This document shows, in pieces, positions 49,941 through 62,645 of a stretch of 64,000 bases of DNA. Each line of letters opens with the position of its first letter. Positions within the stretch are counted from its first letter, which is position 1. The notes beneath the pieces were generated by a model, which worked only from the letters and a program-made list of their open reading frames with translations, did no database searches and had not been told where the DNA came from. The position numbers and the translations under genes are program-made. The stretch comes from Phytopythium helicoides (taxonomy: Eukaryota; Oomycota; Peronosporomycetes; Pythiales; Pythiaceae), in NCBI GenBank assembly GCA_024867545.1, contig JANFNE010000045.1:124001-188000 (forward strand), read 5' to 3'.

Positions 49941-52900
49941 TCACACGTCCCGGATGACACTCGAGGCCGACCCGTCCGTCTTGTAGCAGTCCACGACAAA
50001 GTCCGCGGCAACGTTTGTGCCTCGAAGGGACTCGAACACCCGGTGGTGGAGCACCTGCTTGAGCGTCGGGCGGATGGACGGACTGAACGCCACGAGCGAC
50101 TCGAGCAGCTCAAAGGCCCCGGGCACAGACTGCAGCCTTTCACGCCCACGCTTAATGGTCGTGTTGGACCCCGACGCGAGCGAGAAAGCCTCCGTGTCTT
50201 GCTTGAACTGCTGCTTGACGTTGGAGGCATCGCTATCTCCGGTATCCGCACCCTGGGATAACGCAAGCCGGCGACTCGACCGCTGGGGGCGAGCTGGAGC
50301 AAGCTCAGGTCGGAGGTGCTTGCATAGCACATCCCATACCTTGCTGATCGCCTGCTCACTTGGGTTCTCGCTAGGCATTCCGAAGAGCACCAGGAACCGG
50401 TAAAGCGTGTGGTACATCGTGTCTTCAGGGTCGTCGAGCACCACTTGCCGAAGAACTGAGAAACCTGAGTTCTTTCGTGGGTTCTGCACAATCCGAGCGA
50501 TTAGATACATCTATCTATGAAAAAAGATACCTTCACCTGCAACCATGTTGTCTCACCGTCCAAAGTGCCTTCAGATCACGGAGCAACGGTGCAGGACACG
50601 CGACACTCTTGAGAATTTCCTCGTAAGGAGCACTGGTCACACAGTAAATCTAGATCAGTGATTGTCACGATCATCAAAGGCACCGGGAGCAATCAAACCA
50701 ACCAGCCAGTAAATAGATGAAAAAGACTGAGCCCAAGCGAGAATGTGTCAGATGCAAATGACTGCCGAGCCGCATCACCCTCCAGAAGGAATTCGATCGG
50801 CGTGTTTTCGAGCGTCGTGAACTGGTCGAGAGTCACGGGCTTGCCAATATTTTCGGAGCTTGAGTCAGCGGAGCCGTAGTCAGCAAGTTTTACCCAGTAC
50901 GAGAAATCGACTGGAAGTCGAAGTTCAAAACACTCCTGTTCGATCCAGTAGTGAACCACAGTCTTTGAGGCACCAGAAGTATCGTTGGAATGTTTCTTGC
51001 GACGCATGCCCTTCAGGAAGAAATTCAGTAGCTGAAACCCCAAACACAAACATGTTAGAAAATGATTTCTCCGAATGGGAAACGAAATGTGACTACTCAG
51101 TTTACCTTGACATCGCAGTGTCGTAGATGGAGCTGTTCTCGCGCGCTGTAAAGGCTGAAAATCATTTGGAAGAAGAAAGGGACGGCCACAGAAGCTGCAG
51201 GCAGCATCTTGTCTTTTTGAAGGCTGATGAAGTCCTCAATATCGCCACCGTCGCAATACTCCATGTCAATATACTGGTACAGCTTTGCTTCATCGACCTC
51301 ATTTCTCTCTGGATCATTGCTGTTAGAGACTTGGATATTCTGGAGCCTGTCTGCCAGCAGCTCAGCAGGTTTCCGCCGACGAGCGCTGCCCCACCGAGCC
51401 TCGAGAGGTTTTTCTGGAGCCAAGTAAATATCGAAAATGCGCAGAAAATTCGGGCAAGTACCCGTCTCCACAAGGTGTGACAGTAGCACCGAGTGGGCAA
51501 TCTCTTGCTGGACTACAACCTGTGCTCATCCGCGCCGATACGTTAATTACACTGTGACCACGAGCGACCCTGATTAAGAAGCAGTAGTTGCGCACCTGAT
51601 TTCCCGTGCTCTCGATGGCAGCGATATCCATCACACTCACGGCCTCCATGCGCTTGTTTTCCGCTGAGATAACCTTGAAAACTTCCTTGTATGCTCCGTC
51701 CGCGAGATAGTGACCTTGCGGGTGCTGACGGTACACTTCCTCCATTGTGCGGATGCCAACTCGCTGACTGCAAGAAGCAATGAAAGAAAGCAAACACAAT
51801 GAGAAACCGCAATTTAGCAACGCAAGTGTCATCCAAGAATTCACTTACTTGACGTAGTCAGCCACAGACCAAGCATAAACTCTGTTGACAGCAAAACAGC
51901 AAGGAGCAGTGTGAGTATCGGCGGCAGAGGTGTAAACTAGCAACAGATCAGTTGACTCGTACGCGATGCCAATACGGCGCCAAGAGAGTGAGACCTTGCA
52001 CAGCACACTCTTGATATCCTTCGGTGAAATAAAACCTGAACGGAGTACAAGTCGGAGCGTCTTGTCCGCGAAGACACTTTTAGTTGGCTTTTTCTTTTTG
52101 GCTGAGAGCTTCTTTGCTTGGGCTAACGAAGCACGCGTCCTTTTGATCGGCGACAGGAACACAGGAGCCATCTCCACGGGCTCTTCCTCGTTCCCGAACT
52201 CGTCTTCGTCTTCAATAATTGGCGCAATTGAGGACATGCGTGAGAGCGACGAGAAACGGCCAGAGATACGCTCGAGCTTGGAGAGTCGGCGTGCGCGACT
52301 ACGCTCTTTCCGCTCAGACGGCTGTGCCAGCACCTCTTCCATTGCGTCGGCAATCTGCACGTGCCGTGCAGAAGACAACAGCCTATTGTGCTCTGCGAAC
52401 GATACGACCTCGAGCTCCAGGGAATCAAGTTTCCGAAAGTGCTCCTTCAATTTTTGGATGGTCGGATCGTTGGCCATGTCAACTTCGACTTGCATCTCGC
52501 CTTCGTCCTCATCGTGATTTTCTTTTCCTTCGTCTGCGTAGCTCATATCCACGACAGGAGTTTGGCGGTGAGCACTAGGAAGTTGTAGATCATTCCTGTC
52601 ATCGTCAACGCAAGCGTCATGAATGAGAGCACTCAACGCGTCAAGTTCTCGTACGCGACCACTCACTTGTTCACGTTCGGCAGCTCACGGCGCAGCAGCT
52701 CTCGGATGATCACGTCCGCCTTGAGGCTAGAGATCCGCACCACTCCTCTCCCGAGCGTCGGGCCTGCCGAGAACCCAAGCGCGGCCAGCCACTCGTCCAG
52801 GCGCGAGCGCTCCTTCTTCTTCATCCCAGAGCTCGGCACCTGCACCAGGAACCCCTGGCCCGCGCCAAACTTCTTGCTCAGCTGAGCCTGCTGCTTGGCA

Positions 52901-53172
52901 CCCAGTTGCTCCGCCAGCAGCTCCGCGAACTGCGCCGGCGCAGACTCCACGAGCTCTCGCGCACTTGAAGCCGCGCCGGACGACGCGAGCGCCAGGCGCC
53001 TGGCGGCTTTCCGGCCCCCCGAGGCCTCCGAGAGCCGCGCACCGCTCGCCTTGCGCTTACGCCGCGCCGCGTCCGCCTCAAAGTCGAAGACGCCGGCGCC
53101 CGATGCGCCTGGGGCCTCCGCCTCGTCCGCTGACGACGCAGGCGAGCCCCACAAGCCAATTGCTCGCGCCAT
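49941..53172 (-). CDS. Divergent protein kinase, seven exons
   Basis: Exons (complement): 52667..53172, 51849..52595, 51596..51767, 51106..51519, 50703..51031, 50557..50632 and 49941..50483. All six introns (about 70-81 nt) are GT-AG and keep frame, giving 928 aa. Residues ~1-410 are low-complexity and charged, with Lys/Arg clusters and helices. The kinase domain starts near 435 with a glycine loop (LADGAYKEVFKV). The catalytic loop near 609 is HCDVKLLNFFLK, and the metal-binding motif near 665 is DYG (in VKLADYGSAD). TPIEFLL, SDTFSLGLSLFHLFTG and CAPYEEIL follow. The strand that normally holds the ATP-anchoring Lys reads EAVSVMD, with no Lys. The catalytic region has a faint haspin flavour; family placement is uncertain. 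Confidence 0.8.
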
Positions 53173-53263
53173 TTCCACCGCAAGGCAGCTTTTTCAAATG
53201 GCAGGCTGTTTTTGTCATGGAAAAACGGCGTTGCGAAAGAAAAATTACCGAAACAGATGCAGG

Positions 53264-55581
53264 TCACTTGATGGGCACGGCCCTCGACAGCTTGTGCTTC
53301 TCGCCGCTGGCCGTGTACCAGGTGCAGGACGACGGGAAGCCTACACACCCGGTCCTCGAGTCTAGATGCCAGCGGATGAGCAGCACGTTGAAGCTGCGGA
53401 GCAACGAGCGAGGCAACAGTCGAGCCAGCAGCAGCAGCAAGACTGAGGGCGACTGGTAGACGTTTTCGCCAAAGTAAAGGAAGCCTGAAAGCAGCACAGC
53501 TTCCACACTTGACGCCTTCACGTTTTCGCGCATTACGTAGGCAATATCGTCGCAGTCACTGAAGAACTTGGACAATGGGTCTCCGAGGCAATGGCGCTCA
53601 AAACTTGTGAGACCGCGCTGATCCTCTTTTTGCTCGTTTTGGCGTGGGCACGCACTCCATTCGACTAGGTTAGCGTCGCTGTCCAGGATTATGGCTGTGC
53701 TTGTGCTTCCTCCCAAATGGTTCATTACTCGCCGTTTTTGCTTCTGTTCTTTGATATCTTTGTAAAATCGAAGCATCAAAGAAACCGAGAACGGGATGAT
53801 CCCTACCACAAGCGCGAGGACCACCATCACCACGGCCAAATTTGTGGTGAACACGATGCAAGAGTCACTGAGGTTGCAGTACCTGGCTCCGCGCTCCGAG
53901 GATTTACGAAGAAGCTCACCATTGGTGTCCATGATCTCAGTAATCGATGTCCATCGGTGCTTGAACAGCATGAATCCCACGACTGATGTCGTGAAAAGTT
54001 GCGTGACCTCCCACGCTAAGCGGAAAAATCGATCGAGCTGCTGCCTGCCCGATCTCGCCTTGGTGAGATTCACAAACGAGTATGAAAATGCGAAAAAACA
54101 CATGGTAAGATTTCCGATAGACTCGAACGAGAGCGTGCCGGTCGTCAGCCCAAGGTAATACAAGTCCGAATTCACCACAAGGTGGTAGGTGACTTGAGCC
54201 AAGTACATGACTTGCATGTGCCCACTCTGGCATTTGTAGGCCCAGATTTGTGTTAGTAGTACTGATCGTTTGTGAGACATTGTTTGGTATAAACTAATGG
54301 CCCCCACGATAAGAAGCTGCAAAACGATGATACCAGGAAGCACGCTTACTGGAACTGTGTCTGTGTATCGACTGCGAAATACGTTCACATTCATCCAGAA
54401 TCGGTCAGCCTTCGTGGTGTCATTGCCTTCAACGAACTCCCAAACTGAGTTGTACATGTTCTTTTCATTCGGGGTTGACGTCGCGTAGCAAGCAGGTCGT
54501 GAAACAGCAATTAACACACAAACACACATACAGTGAGAGATATGAGCTCACCTGGAACATTGCAGTCACTTACATGCACGCACACGTCGGTTGTCGAGCA
54601 AACTGGTATGTCATCTGGCGCCTGCATCAAGAGCCCGTAGGTTTCCCAGCGAGGATTGACGGTGCAAGTTTCTTCAATAAAGACACCTGAAGTGTTGACC
54701 TCACGTACACGACAACCACCGTAGTAGCCACGAAAGTATGGTTGAGTGACGCTTGAAGCATCGTAGATGGTGTTGGTCGCGGCGACAACGTGGGAGACTT
54801 TGCGCAGACTAGTTTTTAGGTTATACGGGAACAATGTCAAGTCTTCGGGGACAACCGCAAGAAGGTCGACTCCCCTCGTATCAAGCGCAAGTTTCGACCC
54901 GATAAGCCCCTCTGGGTCAACATATCCTCGGCACTCTGTGTACTCTGGGAAAATGTTAAAGTCTGCAACTGGGAGCGACGAGTAATCGGCACTGTTTGCC
55001 ACCGTCTGGAATTTGAACAGCCGGACAATATAGTGTAGCATCCACTTGGTCGGGCACTTGTCCACCGTGTGAACTGCGTTTTGCACTTCTTGGAGTTGCT
55101 CGAGTGGCACAGACAGCCCGAGCACGCGAATTGTGTCCACAATAAATTGGGGGTGACCTACGACTCCTGATGTGTGCGATCCCCACTCATTTGGACCGCT
55201 CATACACACGGCAACAGGGTCATCGTCAATTGCATCTGCAAGCTCTCGCATTTCATCTGTAAGCACACTATCATTCCAAGCACGATCTGGTTCGAATAGG
55301 CTGTTCCATGTTTGCTTGCTGATTATTGCGGAATTTCCAAAGTCGAGAATCTGCATGAAACCCTTCCGGCAGCCAATGTTGCAGTTGATACATCCACCAA
55401 CCATAACCGCGTCTTGCTGGCTGTACGCAAAGTAGCTCTCCTCTGCCTGAATGAACATCGAGCCATGCTTCAAGTACTTGGTAGATGTTGCAAACATGAT
55501 CAGCACTAAAGGCATGATCAAGATGCGTCCTGTGACGGCGAGGTACGCCGTCAGCGCAGCTGGTCGAAGTTTGGAGCTCAT
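53264..55581 (-). CDS. Large polytopic membrane protein, unknown family (2 exons, start tentative)
   Basis: Exons are complement(54552..55581) and complement(53264..54444); the intron has a GTGAGC donor and an ACTCAG acceptor and keeps frame. The product is 736 aa. One hydrophobic helix lies near residues 5-40 (LTAYLAVTGRILIMPLVLIMFA). A ~300-residue Cys-rich, presumably extracellular region follows (GGCINCNIGCRKGF, CMSGPNEWG, CRGYVDPEG). Then come about five to six membrane helices (VSVLPGIIVLQLLIVGAISLY, NLTMCFFAFSYSFVNL, VTQLFTTSVVGFMLF, NLAVVMVVLALVVGIIPF) and a cytosolic tail. The layout suggests a receptor- or transporter-like surface protein. An alternative donor (GTAAGT at ~54571) exists, and an additional 5' exon is possible. 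Confidence 0.65.
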
Positions 55582-56131
55582 ATCGTCGATGTACGTCGAT
55601 TTTAGACTGAGCCGCCTTGAAGGAAGGTCGAGCAAACCAGTGACACAAGTCCATTATAAATATACTTTGTGGTTAGTGTGATGCACAACGCTAAAGATGC
55701 CTTACTGTCGTGATTTCGTGGTGATAAAGTATATTTATGTTTGTGGACTGATTGCGATAGCGCAAGTCGAGAACGTATGATCTTCATGTTACCTCAATCA
55801 TTGTAGTCGATGTTGGTCATCAAGGTCAATGCTGATCATCATGGTCAGTTTAGTTAATGTTTCCACAAACGTTCTAGGCGATTGAACAAGCCACATGCTT
55901 CAGAATCGCTTGCGTTTCGAGATGACTTCATCGGAAACTTCTTCACGCCGAATCACCTCGAAAGACTTGGAGGTGAAAGGAACACCGTGAATCTGCCGCG
56001 TTGAGCGCAAAGCTAAAGATACTTTGATCTCACACTTTGACCAAATTATCGAATTTCGTGATCAAGGTGTTTAGGCGACAATTGCTTTCAGACTCTACAG
56101 TGTATTTTGGTTGGCGAGCACAGCTTTTGCT
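55582..56131. other. Intergenic region
   Basis: Upstream of the polytopic membrane protein gene and downstream of the ArfGAP-PDZ gene. Fairly AT-rich, with ggtca/gatcat repeats around 55800-55850. No gene was recognised. Confidence 0.55.
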
Positions 56132-57706
56132 TCATCTCCGCCATCCCAGCATCAGCCCCTCAACGCGATGGAGTTTGAGGTGGAGCGGGCGGTGCGATGA
56201 AGACACTTCCCGCAACACTTCATTGGGCTGCATGTATCTCCGGCCGTTGACCTCAATGACCCTTGAGCCCACTAGCACGCCCATTTTGTTCGCGATGCCA
56301 CCTGAATCGCAACCAATCAATGACGCCATCAGCATTAAGTGCAAGAGATTCATCGTTTGCCGAGACCTATGCACGCACCCTTGACAACACTTGAGACAAC
56401 ACACCCCAGTTCGCTGGCCTCAAAAGAGCACCCGAGGTCTGGAGCTTCGAATGAAATGTCAACATCAATACTCACGGGCTCGGGCACGGACGATATTGTG
56501 GAGATCTGGCGCTTCGCCGACATGCTTGGACGAAATGCAAACGCGAATCGGATTGGCTTCGGTAGCGTTCGGACGAGGTGAACAATCTCGTCAAACGCCG
56601 AAGTGTCGCGGTCGTTGAGACCAACAACAAAGCTTCCAACGAGCACGTTTGCGCGCTCAGCTGCCCCGCCAGGCGTGACCCGGGAAACCTCAGCAAACCC
56701 GCCGTTGGTCTTTGTCAAGCTGAATCCAAGCGGGGAGTTTGGGGATCCCAGCTCACACTCATATTGTCGCCAGACCACCGTTGACTGCGTTGGCGACAAC
56801 AATTGTTATGTTCCTGCTTGTGGAGCCGATTGAGGCTGCGACTGCCTTACCGATGCATTGACGACGCAGTTGCCGGAGTGCTCGTTGATGTGGTCGACCG
56901 GAATGGAGGCCTGGCATGTGGTGCACTTTATACACAGCACTTCATCTCCCAATGGCACTTGATCAGTGGAGTCTGGCGAAGAAAGCGGTGTCTGCAGAGA
57001 AGCTGCAGCGAAGGCGTTATGTGATCCCAAAAGGTCAGCTCGAATCGTTGTCAGCTTGAGATGGCGAGATCTCGCGTACCAGCGGGCGACTTGAGCGGAG
57101 TCGGGTACAGCACTGGTGCAGTGACACTGGCGAGCGTCGAGAGGAAGTTGGTCGCCGTGAGCTCCGCGCTCGAGTTGGTGGGGTCGCTAGCAGCCGCGCG
57201 GATCCTGCTCGTATCCAGCGTCGGTTAGCGACGGATCCGCTCGAGCCGCCCCGCTAGGGGCGAGAGTAGCCCACCTCGATCTGTAGAGCGCCGCAACGCT
57301 GGAGCAGTACTTGTCAGCCGTGGGCAGCTCGGCCGTGGCCGTGGCGGCGCAGACCGCGAGCCACTTGGCGTTGCCGCCGACCTCTAGCATGCGCTGCTGC
57401 GTGGGCGTCCACGCGTCCATGGCGAGCGACCTGACGACGCTCATGCTCACGCCCAGCGCGCGGTGCCTGCCAGCGCACGCGAGGCAGAGCAGCACGCCGA
57501 AGGACACGCCTGCCCACTGCGGGAACAGCGCCTTGCAGTCGGCGCACCTCTGTCGACACCAACAACGCAACGCCCGTGAGTCTCCGGCCGCCGCGCGTCC
57601 CCAGCGAGCAGCGCACGTCGTTGCCCGGCAGCAGGCGGATCGCGACCTCGGCCGCGGGCGACAGGTGCGCGGGCTGCTCGCCACTTAGCGCCGTCGCCTC
57701 CCCCAT
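56132..57706 (-). CDS. ArfGAP - zinc finger - PDZ - PDZ protein, six exons
   Basis: Exons (complement): 57617..57706, 57275..57549, 57080..57204, 56851..57002, 56379..56784 and 56132..56301; introns are 66-77 nt and keep frame. The product is 405 aa. Residues ~25-115 are an ArfGAP domain: PGNDRCADCKALFPQWA, then CLACAGRHRALGVSMS, giving the C-x2-C-x16-C-x2-C zinc site and the catalytic Arg in the GRHRALG loop, then MLEVGGNAKW. A Ser/Thr/Pro-rich linker leads to a CxxC...H..H...C finger (CTTCQASIPVDHINEHSGNC). PDZ1 (ECELGSPNSPLGFSL, GGAAERANVLVGSFVVGLN) and PDZ2 (LGCVVSSVVKGGIANKMG, SRVIEVNG) follow. It probably promotes Arf GTP hydrolysis at membranes, with PDZ-mediated targeting. The acceptor of exon 4 is ambiguous by 36 nt. 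Confidence 0.82.
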
Positions 57707-58108
57707 GTCGCTGCTTGCCTTTTGCTGCTCGGCGCCGCGACGCAGCACTCGGCGTTTGTATGGGGGCCGCGGCTGAAATAGCGCCGCATACAGACCGCCA
57801 TACAAATCACGTCGCGCAGCTGCGATTGGACAAATGTGTCTGATTTACGACGCTTTCCAACCAATCAACGTGGGGAGCCCCGGACGACGTACGTCGCGTC
57901 ACCATATGGCGGGAAAAGACCACCCCATACAAACCGCAAGATAGAAAACTACGTGGGCCACACAAAGGCAGCCATTTCAAAGAGAAGAGCGGCGCCGAGC
58001 CACTGGTCGGCGGGGCTTGCCGCGCTCCGGAGCGCCGACCGCCGCCATCTCGGCTTTTGCGCGGTCGCCCCCAGCCTCCTGCCCCTCCCGCTTCCCATCT
58101 GCGCAGCC
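57707..58108. promoter_or_regulatory. Bidirectional promoter region, ArfGAP-PDZ / importin-5
   Basis: Some 400 bp between divergent start codons. The importin frame is open upstream to 57836 but lacks protein-like features there. No specific element was identified. Confidence 0.5.
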
Positions 58109-61100
58109 ATGGACTTCCCGGCGCTCGTGGCCGCGCTCATGAGCAACGACAACGCCGCGCGCAAGCAGGCGGAGGCCGCGTACGAGGCCTGCAAGGCGGA
58201 GAACGCGCCGCAGCTCGTGCTCGAGCTCGTGCAGATCGTGCGCGCCGCGCCGGACGCCGAGACGCGCGCCTTCGCGCCCGTGCTGCTGCGCCCGCTCTTC
58301 GAGCTCAAGGCGGGCGTGTACGACAAGATGGACCCGCAGGCGCAGCTCGCCGTCAAGGCGCAGCTGCTCGAGGCCGTCTCGGCCGAGCCGCTCGCGCACA
58401 TCCGCCGCAAGCTCGGACACCTCATCGCCGAGCTCGCCTCCGTTTCACAGCAGCTCAACCAGCAGTGGACAGAGCTGCTCGCCACCGTGTCCGCCATGAC
58501 CACGGCCGCCGACGCGCAGGTCCGCGAGACCGCCTTCGACCTGCTCGCCAAGCTCGCGGAGTACAGCGCCGAGCTGCTCGCGCCGCACAAGGAGAGCTTC
58601 CTCACGCTCTTCACCAACGCACTCAACGACGCCAGTACCGAGGTCAAGATCGCCTCGCTCAAGGCCGCCTCCGCCTTCCTGCTCACGCTCGAGGAGAAGC
58701 AGGAGCTGTCGGCGTTCGCCATCATCATCTCGCCCATGCTTCAAATCATCGAGCTGCTCGTGCAGAGCGGCGACGAGGTCGCGTTCCGCGAGGTGCTGTC
58801 GGCGCTGCTGCAGATCGCTGAGGTGCACCCCAAGTTCTTCCGCAACTCGCTCGATGACGTGGCGCGCGGCATGATCTTCATCGCGTCGTCGCAGAACCTG
58901 GATGCCGAGACGCGCGAGCTCGCGCTCGAGTTCCTGCTGTCACTCAGTGAGAACGCCGGCGGTATGGTGCGCAAGTCGGAGTACATCAAGCAGGCGATTG
59001 TGCCGCTCGTGCTGCAGCTCATGACCGAAGTCGAGGAGGACGACCAGTGGGTTGCCAAGTTCGACGACCCGGAGACGTTCACGGAGTCCTCGGACTCGGA
59101 CAATTCGGTCAGCGATGCCGCGGCTGCTGCGATCGACCGTCTCAGTACGGCCCTCGGTGGCTCGGTGGTGCTGCCGGCTGCGATTCCAGTGATCAAGCAG
59201 TTCCTTGGCGACGCCGACTGGCGTAAGCGCCGCGCTGGTCTGTATGCCACCTGCCTCATGGGCGAGGGCGCCAAGCAGCTTATGACGCGCGAGCTCGACA
59301 ACGTTGTCGGTATGGTGCTCCCGTTCCTGAACGACCAGCATCCGCGCGTCCAGTACGCTGCGCTCCACAGCATCGGCCAGCTCGCCGAGGACTTTGGCGA
59401 GGTTGACAAGGGCAAGAACTTCCAGGCCAAGTTCCACGAGGCTGTGCTCCCGGCGCTGACCGCTCTGATCCAGAACGACCAGGGCGTTCTCCGCACCCGC
59501 GCTCTTGCCGCGAGCGTTGTCATCAACTTCTGCAACATCAACGTTTGCAAGGCCAAGTACGTCGTCAAGCACGCCCAGGCGCTTCTGGAGGCGCTGTTCA
59601 ACGCGCTTCGCTCGTGCCCGCGCCAGGTGCAGGAGCAGGCCATCACGGCCGTCGCCAGCGTGGCCAAGGTCATTGGCGAGGAGTTCAACCGCTTCTACAG
59701 CATCTTCATCCCACTCGCCAAGGAGGTGCTGCTCAACGCGCGCGGCAAGGAGTACTCGCTGCTTCGCGGCAAGTCGATGGAGTCGATCGCCCTGATCGGC
59801 CAGGCTGTCGGCAAGGAGATGTTCGTCGCCGACGCCAAGGAGGTGATGGACATTTTGATCCGCGTGCAGTCGAGCGAGGAGCTTGAAGGCCCTGAGGTGC
59901 AATACGTCGCTCAGTCGTGCGTGCGCATCGGCAGCATTCTCAAGCAGGACTTTGTCCCGTACCTCCCGCACGTTGTGCCTGCGCTCATCAAGCAGGCCAA
60001 GATTGAGCCGGACATTGTGCTCTCGGACATCACGGATGAGCAGGCCGAGGAGGAGGATGGCCCGACCGAGGACGGCAAGGACAGCATGACGCTGGAGATC
60101 CGCGGCGTCGGCAAGAAGCGCCTTGAGATCAATACGAGTGCGCTCGAGGAGAAGACGAACGCGTGCAACATGCTCTACCAGTCGGCGCTCGACCTGGAGG
60201 GGGCTTTCTACCCGTACGTTGCTGAGGTCGCGCAGGTCATGATCCCGCTCATCAACTTCGAGTACGTCGAGGACATTCGCGTTGTGAGCAGCCTGAGCAT
60301 GGCGAAGCTTCTGAACGCTGCCGTCGACGGCACCATCAACTATGGCCACGGGGCATCTGCTCCCCAGTTCCCCCAGCAGCTCTTCGAGCAGTTCTTTGAG
60401 CCGCTGCTGAACTCGCTGCAGTCGGAGGAGGACCTTGAGTGCCTCGGCGCCTTCGCTGAGGCCACGTCGGCCTCGCTTGAGGTGTGCAAGGAGAGCGTCG
60501 AGAAGGGCGTGCAGGTTGGCATTCCGCTCGACCACGTGCCGCGTGTCATCGACGTGTTCAAGACGGTTGCGACCAACAGCGCCCAACGCCTGATGACGCA
60601 GCAGCATGAGAACCAGCAGGATGAGGACTACGACGCTGAGGCTGAGCTCCAGCAGTCGGAGAACAATGAGCTGGAGGAGGGTGTGTTCCGCTCGATGATC
60701 GACTCGATCGGCTGGCTCATCAAGACCTACAAGGCTGCGTTCTTCCCCATCTTCAAGGCGCACCTGCTCCCGTTCATTGCCCCGCTCCTCGAGCTTGGTG
60801 TGATGAACGTCCTTCGCGGCCAGGCCATTTGCATGATCGACGACATCATCGAGCACTGCGGTGAGGCTGCGCAGGAGCTGGTCCCCACGTTCCTGAACCA
60901 CCTCGTCCAGGGCCTCGAGGACCAGTCGCCGTCTGTTATTCAGGCTTCGGCTTACGGCATTGGTGTCAGTGCCGAGAAGGTCGGTGCTGCCTTTGACCCC
61001 TTCTGCCAGCCCGCACTCGAGAAGATGGTGCACCTCATCAACATTGCCAACTCGACGGATGATGCCGAGGTGCTTGCCGCTCGCGACAATGCCGTCAGCG

Positions 61101-61587
61101 CCGTTGCCAAGATCGCCCTCTTCCGTGAGAGCTCGGTGGACGTGAGCAAGATCTGGCCCGCGTGGCTTTCGTGGCTGCCGCTGCGCACGGACGTGATTGA
61201 GGCTCGTGATGTGCACGCTCGCCTGCTTCAGCTCGTCGAGAGCGGCAACCCGCACATTCTTGGCGCGGACTACGCAAACCTTGGCCAGCTGCTGAAGGTC
61301 TTTGCCGCCATTCTGAGTACGTGATTCATGGTTTTCGTATCTGTGGGATGCTGGTGATCGAGTGCTAATGATGGGATGTTGTTTCTGCTGCTACAGTGTA
61401 CGACCCATCGGAGGAGGGCACTGCTGGCGATGAGGACGACGAGGAGTTGTTCATTATCACGGACGAGTCCAAGGCTAAGCTGCGCAACATCCTGGCGTCG
61501 CTGCAGTCGCAGCTGCCGGGCCCGGTCGTGCAGGGCGCCTGGGCTGTGCTCTCGGGCGAGGAGCAGCAGGCGCTTGCGAGCCTTTAA
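58109..61587 (+). CDS. Importin-5 / Kap121-type karyopherin beta
   Basis: Exons are 58109..61316 and 61397..61587 with an 80-nt intron (GTACGT donor, CTACAG acceptor). The product is 1132 aa against ~1100 for IPO5/RanBP5. It is a HEAT-repeat solenoid throughout: an N-terminal importin-beta-like start (NDNAARKQAEAAYEACK), many helix pairs such as DWRKRRAGLYATCLMGEG and HPRVQYAALHSIGQLAEDFG, an acidic loop (TDEQAEEEDGPTEDGKDS), and KSMESIALIGQAVGKEMF. The family carries ribosomal proteins, histones and other cargo into the nucleus under Ran control. The start is taken at 58109 because the open frame upstream has no homology-like character. It ends with an acidic tail (DEDDEELFIITDES). Confidence 0.93.
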
Positions 61588-61794
61588 GTCAATTGGTTTA
61601 TCTAGATGTAGGAAGTAGGAAGTAGGATGGTAGCTAAGTAGCGAAGAGTAGGAACGCGTAGGATCCGTTCATATGAACACGACACCTTGTCAGTCACGTG
61701 TTGTGTATTACTTAGTAGGGTGTCCGTGGCGGGGCCGCCGCTTTGCGGTGTTGCTCAAGTTGAAGCGGCCCATCACGCCGCCAGAGACGTCTCA
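61588..61794. other. Intergenic region between convergent genes
   Basis: 3' regions of importin-5 and FIS1, with a taggaagtagga short repeat. No gene was seen. Confidence 0.6.
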
Positions 61795-62437
61795 TTATCT
61801 TTTCAGCAGCAGCTTGAGCGCGATGCCCGCGACCACCACGGCGCCGACAATGCCCACGCCTACAATGTTTTCTGCGCGGCACCACCACGAACCAAGCACC
61901 AGTCAGCGCGCCTTCTTCCGAGCCAGGTCGAGCGTGGCGTTTACCTGATGCCAGGGCTTCTTTGACCAGCCCGTGCAGCTGCAGCGCCTTCTTGTGTGCC
62001 GGATCCATGCGCAGCAGCCGCTCTACGTGCGAGCGGCTCGCGCGGTGCTCGCCCAGCGCGTAGTACGTCAGCGCGATCCAGTACAGGCACTCCTCTGTCT
62101 CGACCTCCATCTCGAGCAGGTCTGTCCAGCACCTTGGTTCAGCCCCCATCTCTCTCTCAATCCGCCCCTGGCAGCAGCAGCGCACCCTCTAGCAAGCCGA
62201 TGCCGCGGTGCTTGTCGTCCCGCTTGCGGCTCTTGGCCAGCGCGATGGCGTACCGCAGCTTGACCTGCGCCAGCAGCAACTCGCGTCGAATAAGCGCCTG
62301 TCTCCACCGCCAGAGCGCCCCCAAGACGGCCGTCCAGGACCCACCGTGGGCGACGGATGGTCCCGCTCCTGCTCCCGCAGGTACTCGTCGCGCGCGGCCT
62401 CGAGCTCCTCGGGCGAGAACCCCGCGGCGCGCTCCAT
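61795..62437 (-). CDS. FIS1: Mitochondrial fission protein FIS1, four exons
   Basis: Exons (complement): 62345..62437, 62186..62264, 61945..62121 and 61795..61871; introns are 64-80 nt and keep frame. The product is 141 aa, near the family norm of ~150. After a short helix (FSPEELEAARDEYLREQ), the two TPR-like repeats are VKLRYAIALAKSRKRDD...RGIGLLE and ECLYWIALTYYALGEHRAS...LLRMDPAHKKALQL. The C-terminus is a tail anchor (IVGVGIVGAVVVAGIALKLL) with a short basic end (LKR), which directs the protein to the mitochondrial and peroxisomal outer membrane. FIS1 recruits dynamin-related division factors in other eukaryotes. The four-exon layout is easily missed because no exon is longer than 180 nt. 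Confidence 0.9.
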
Positions 62438-62645
62438 GCCTCCGGTGCCGCCGGTGCGGACCGCCCAGTGTGGCCTTGGGACTGCGCAAGCCGCGTTCTT
62501 CAATCTCGAGGCTGGGCCGCGCCACATTCTGGACCGCCCCACATCTGCGATCTGATATCCCCACTTGGCCTTTGTATGCCGCGGAAAGTGAACCCATCGC
62601 ACCGTGATGTCTCCCGCCACCTCCAGCTTCATTCCGCCATCGGCC

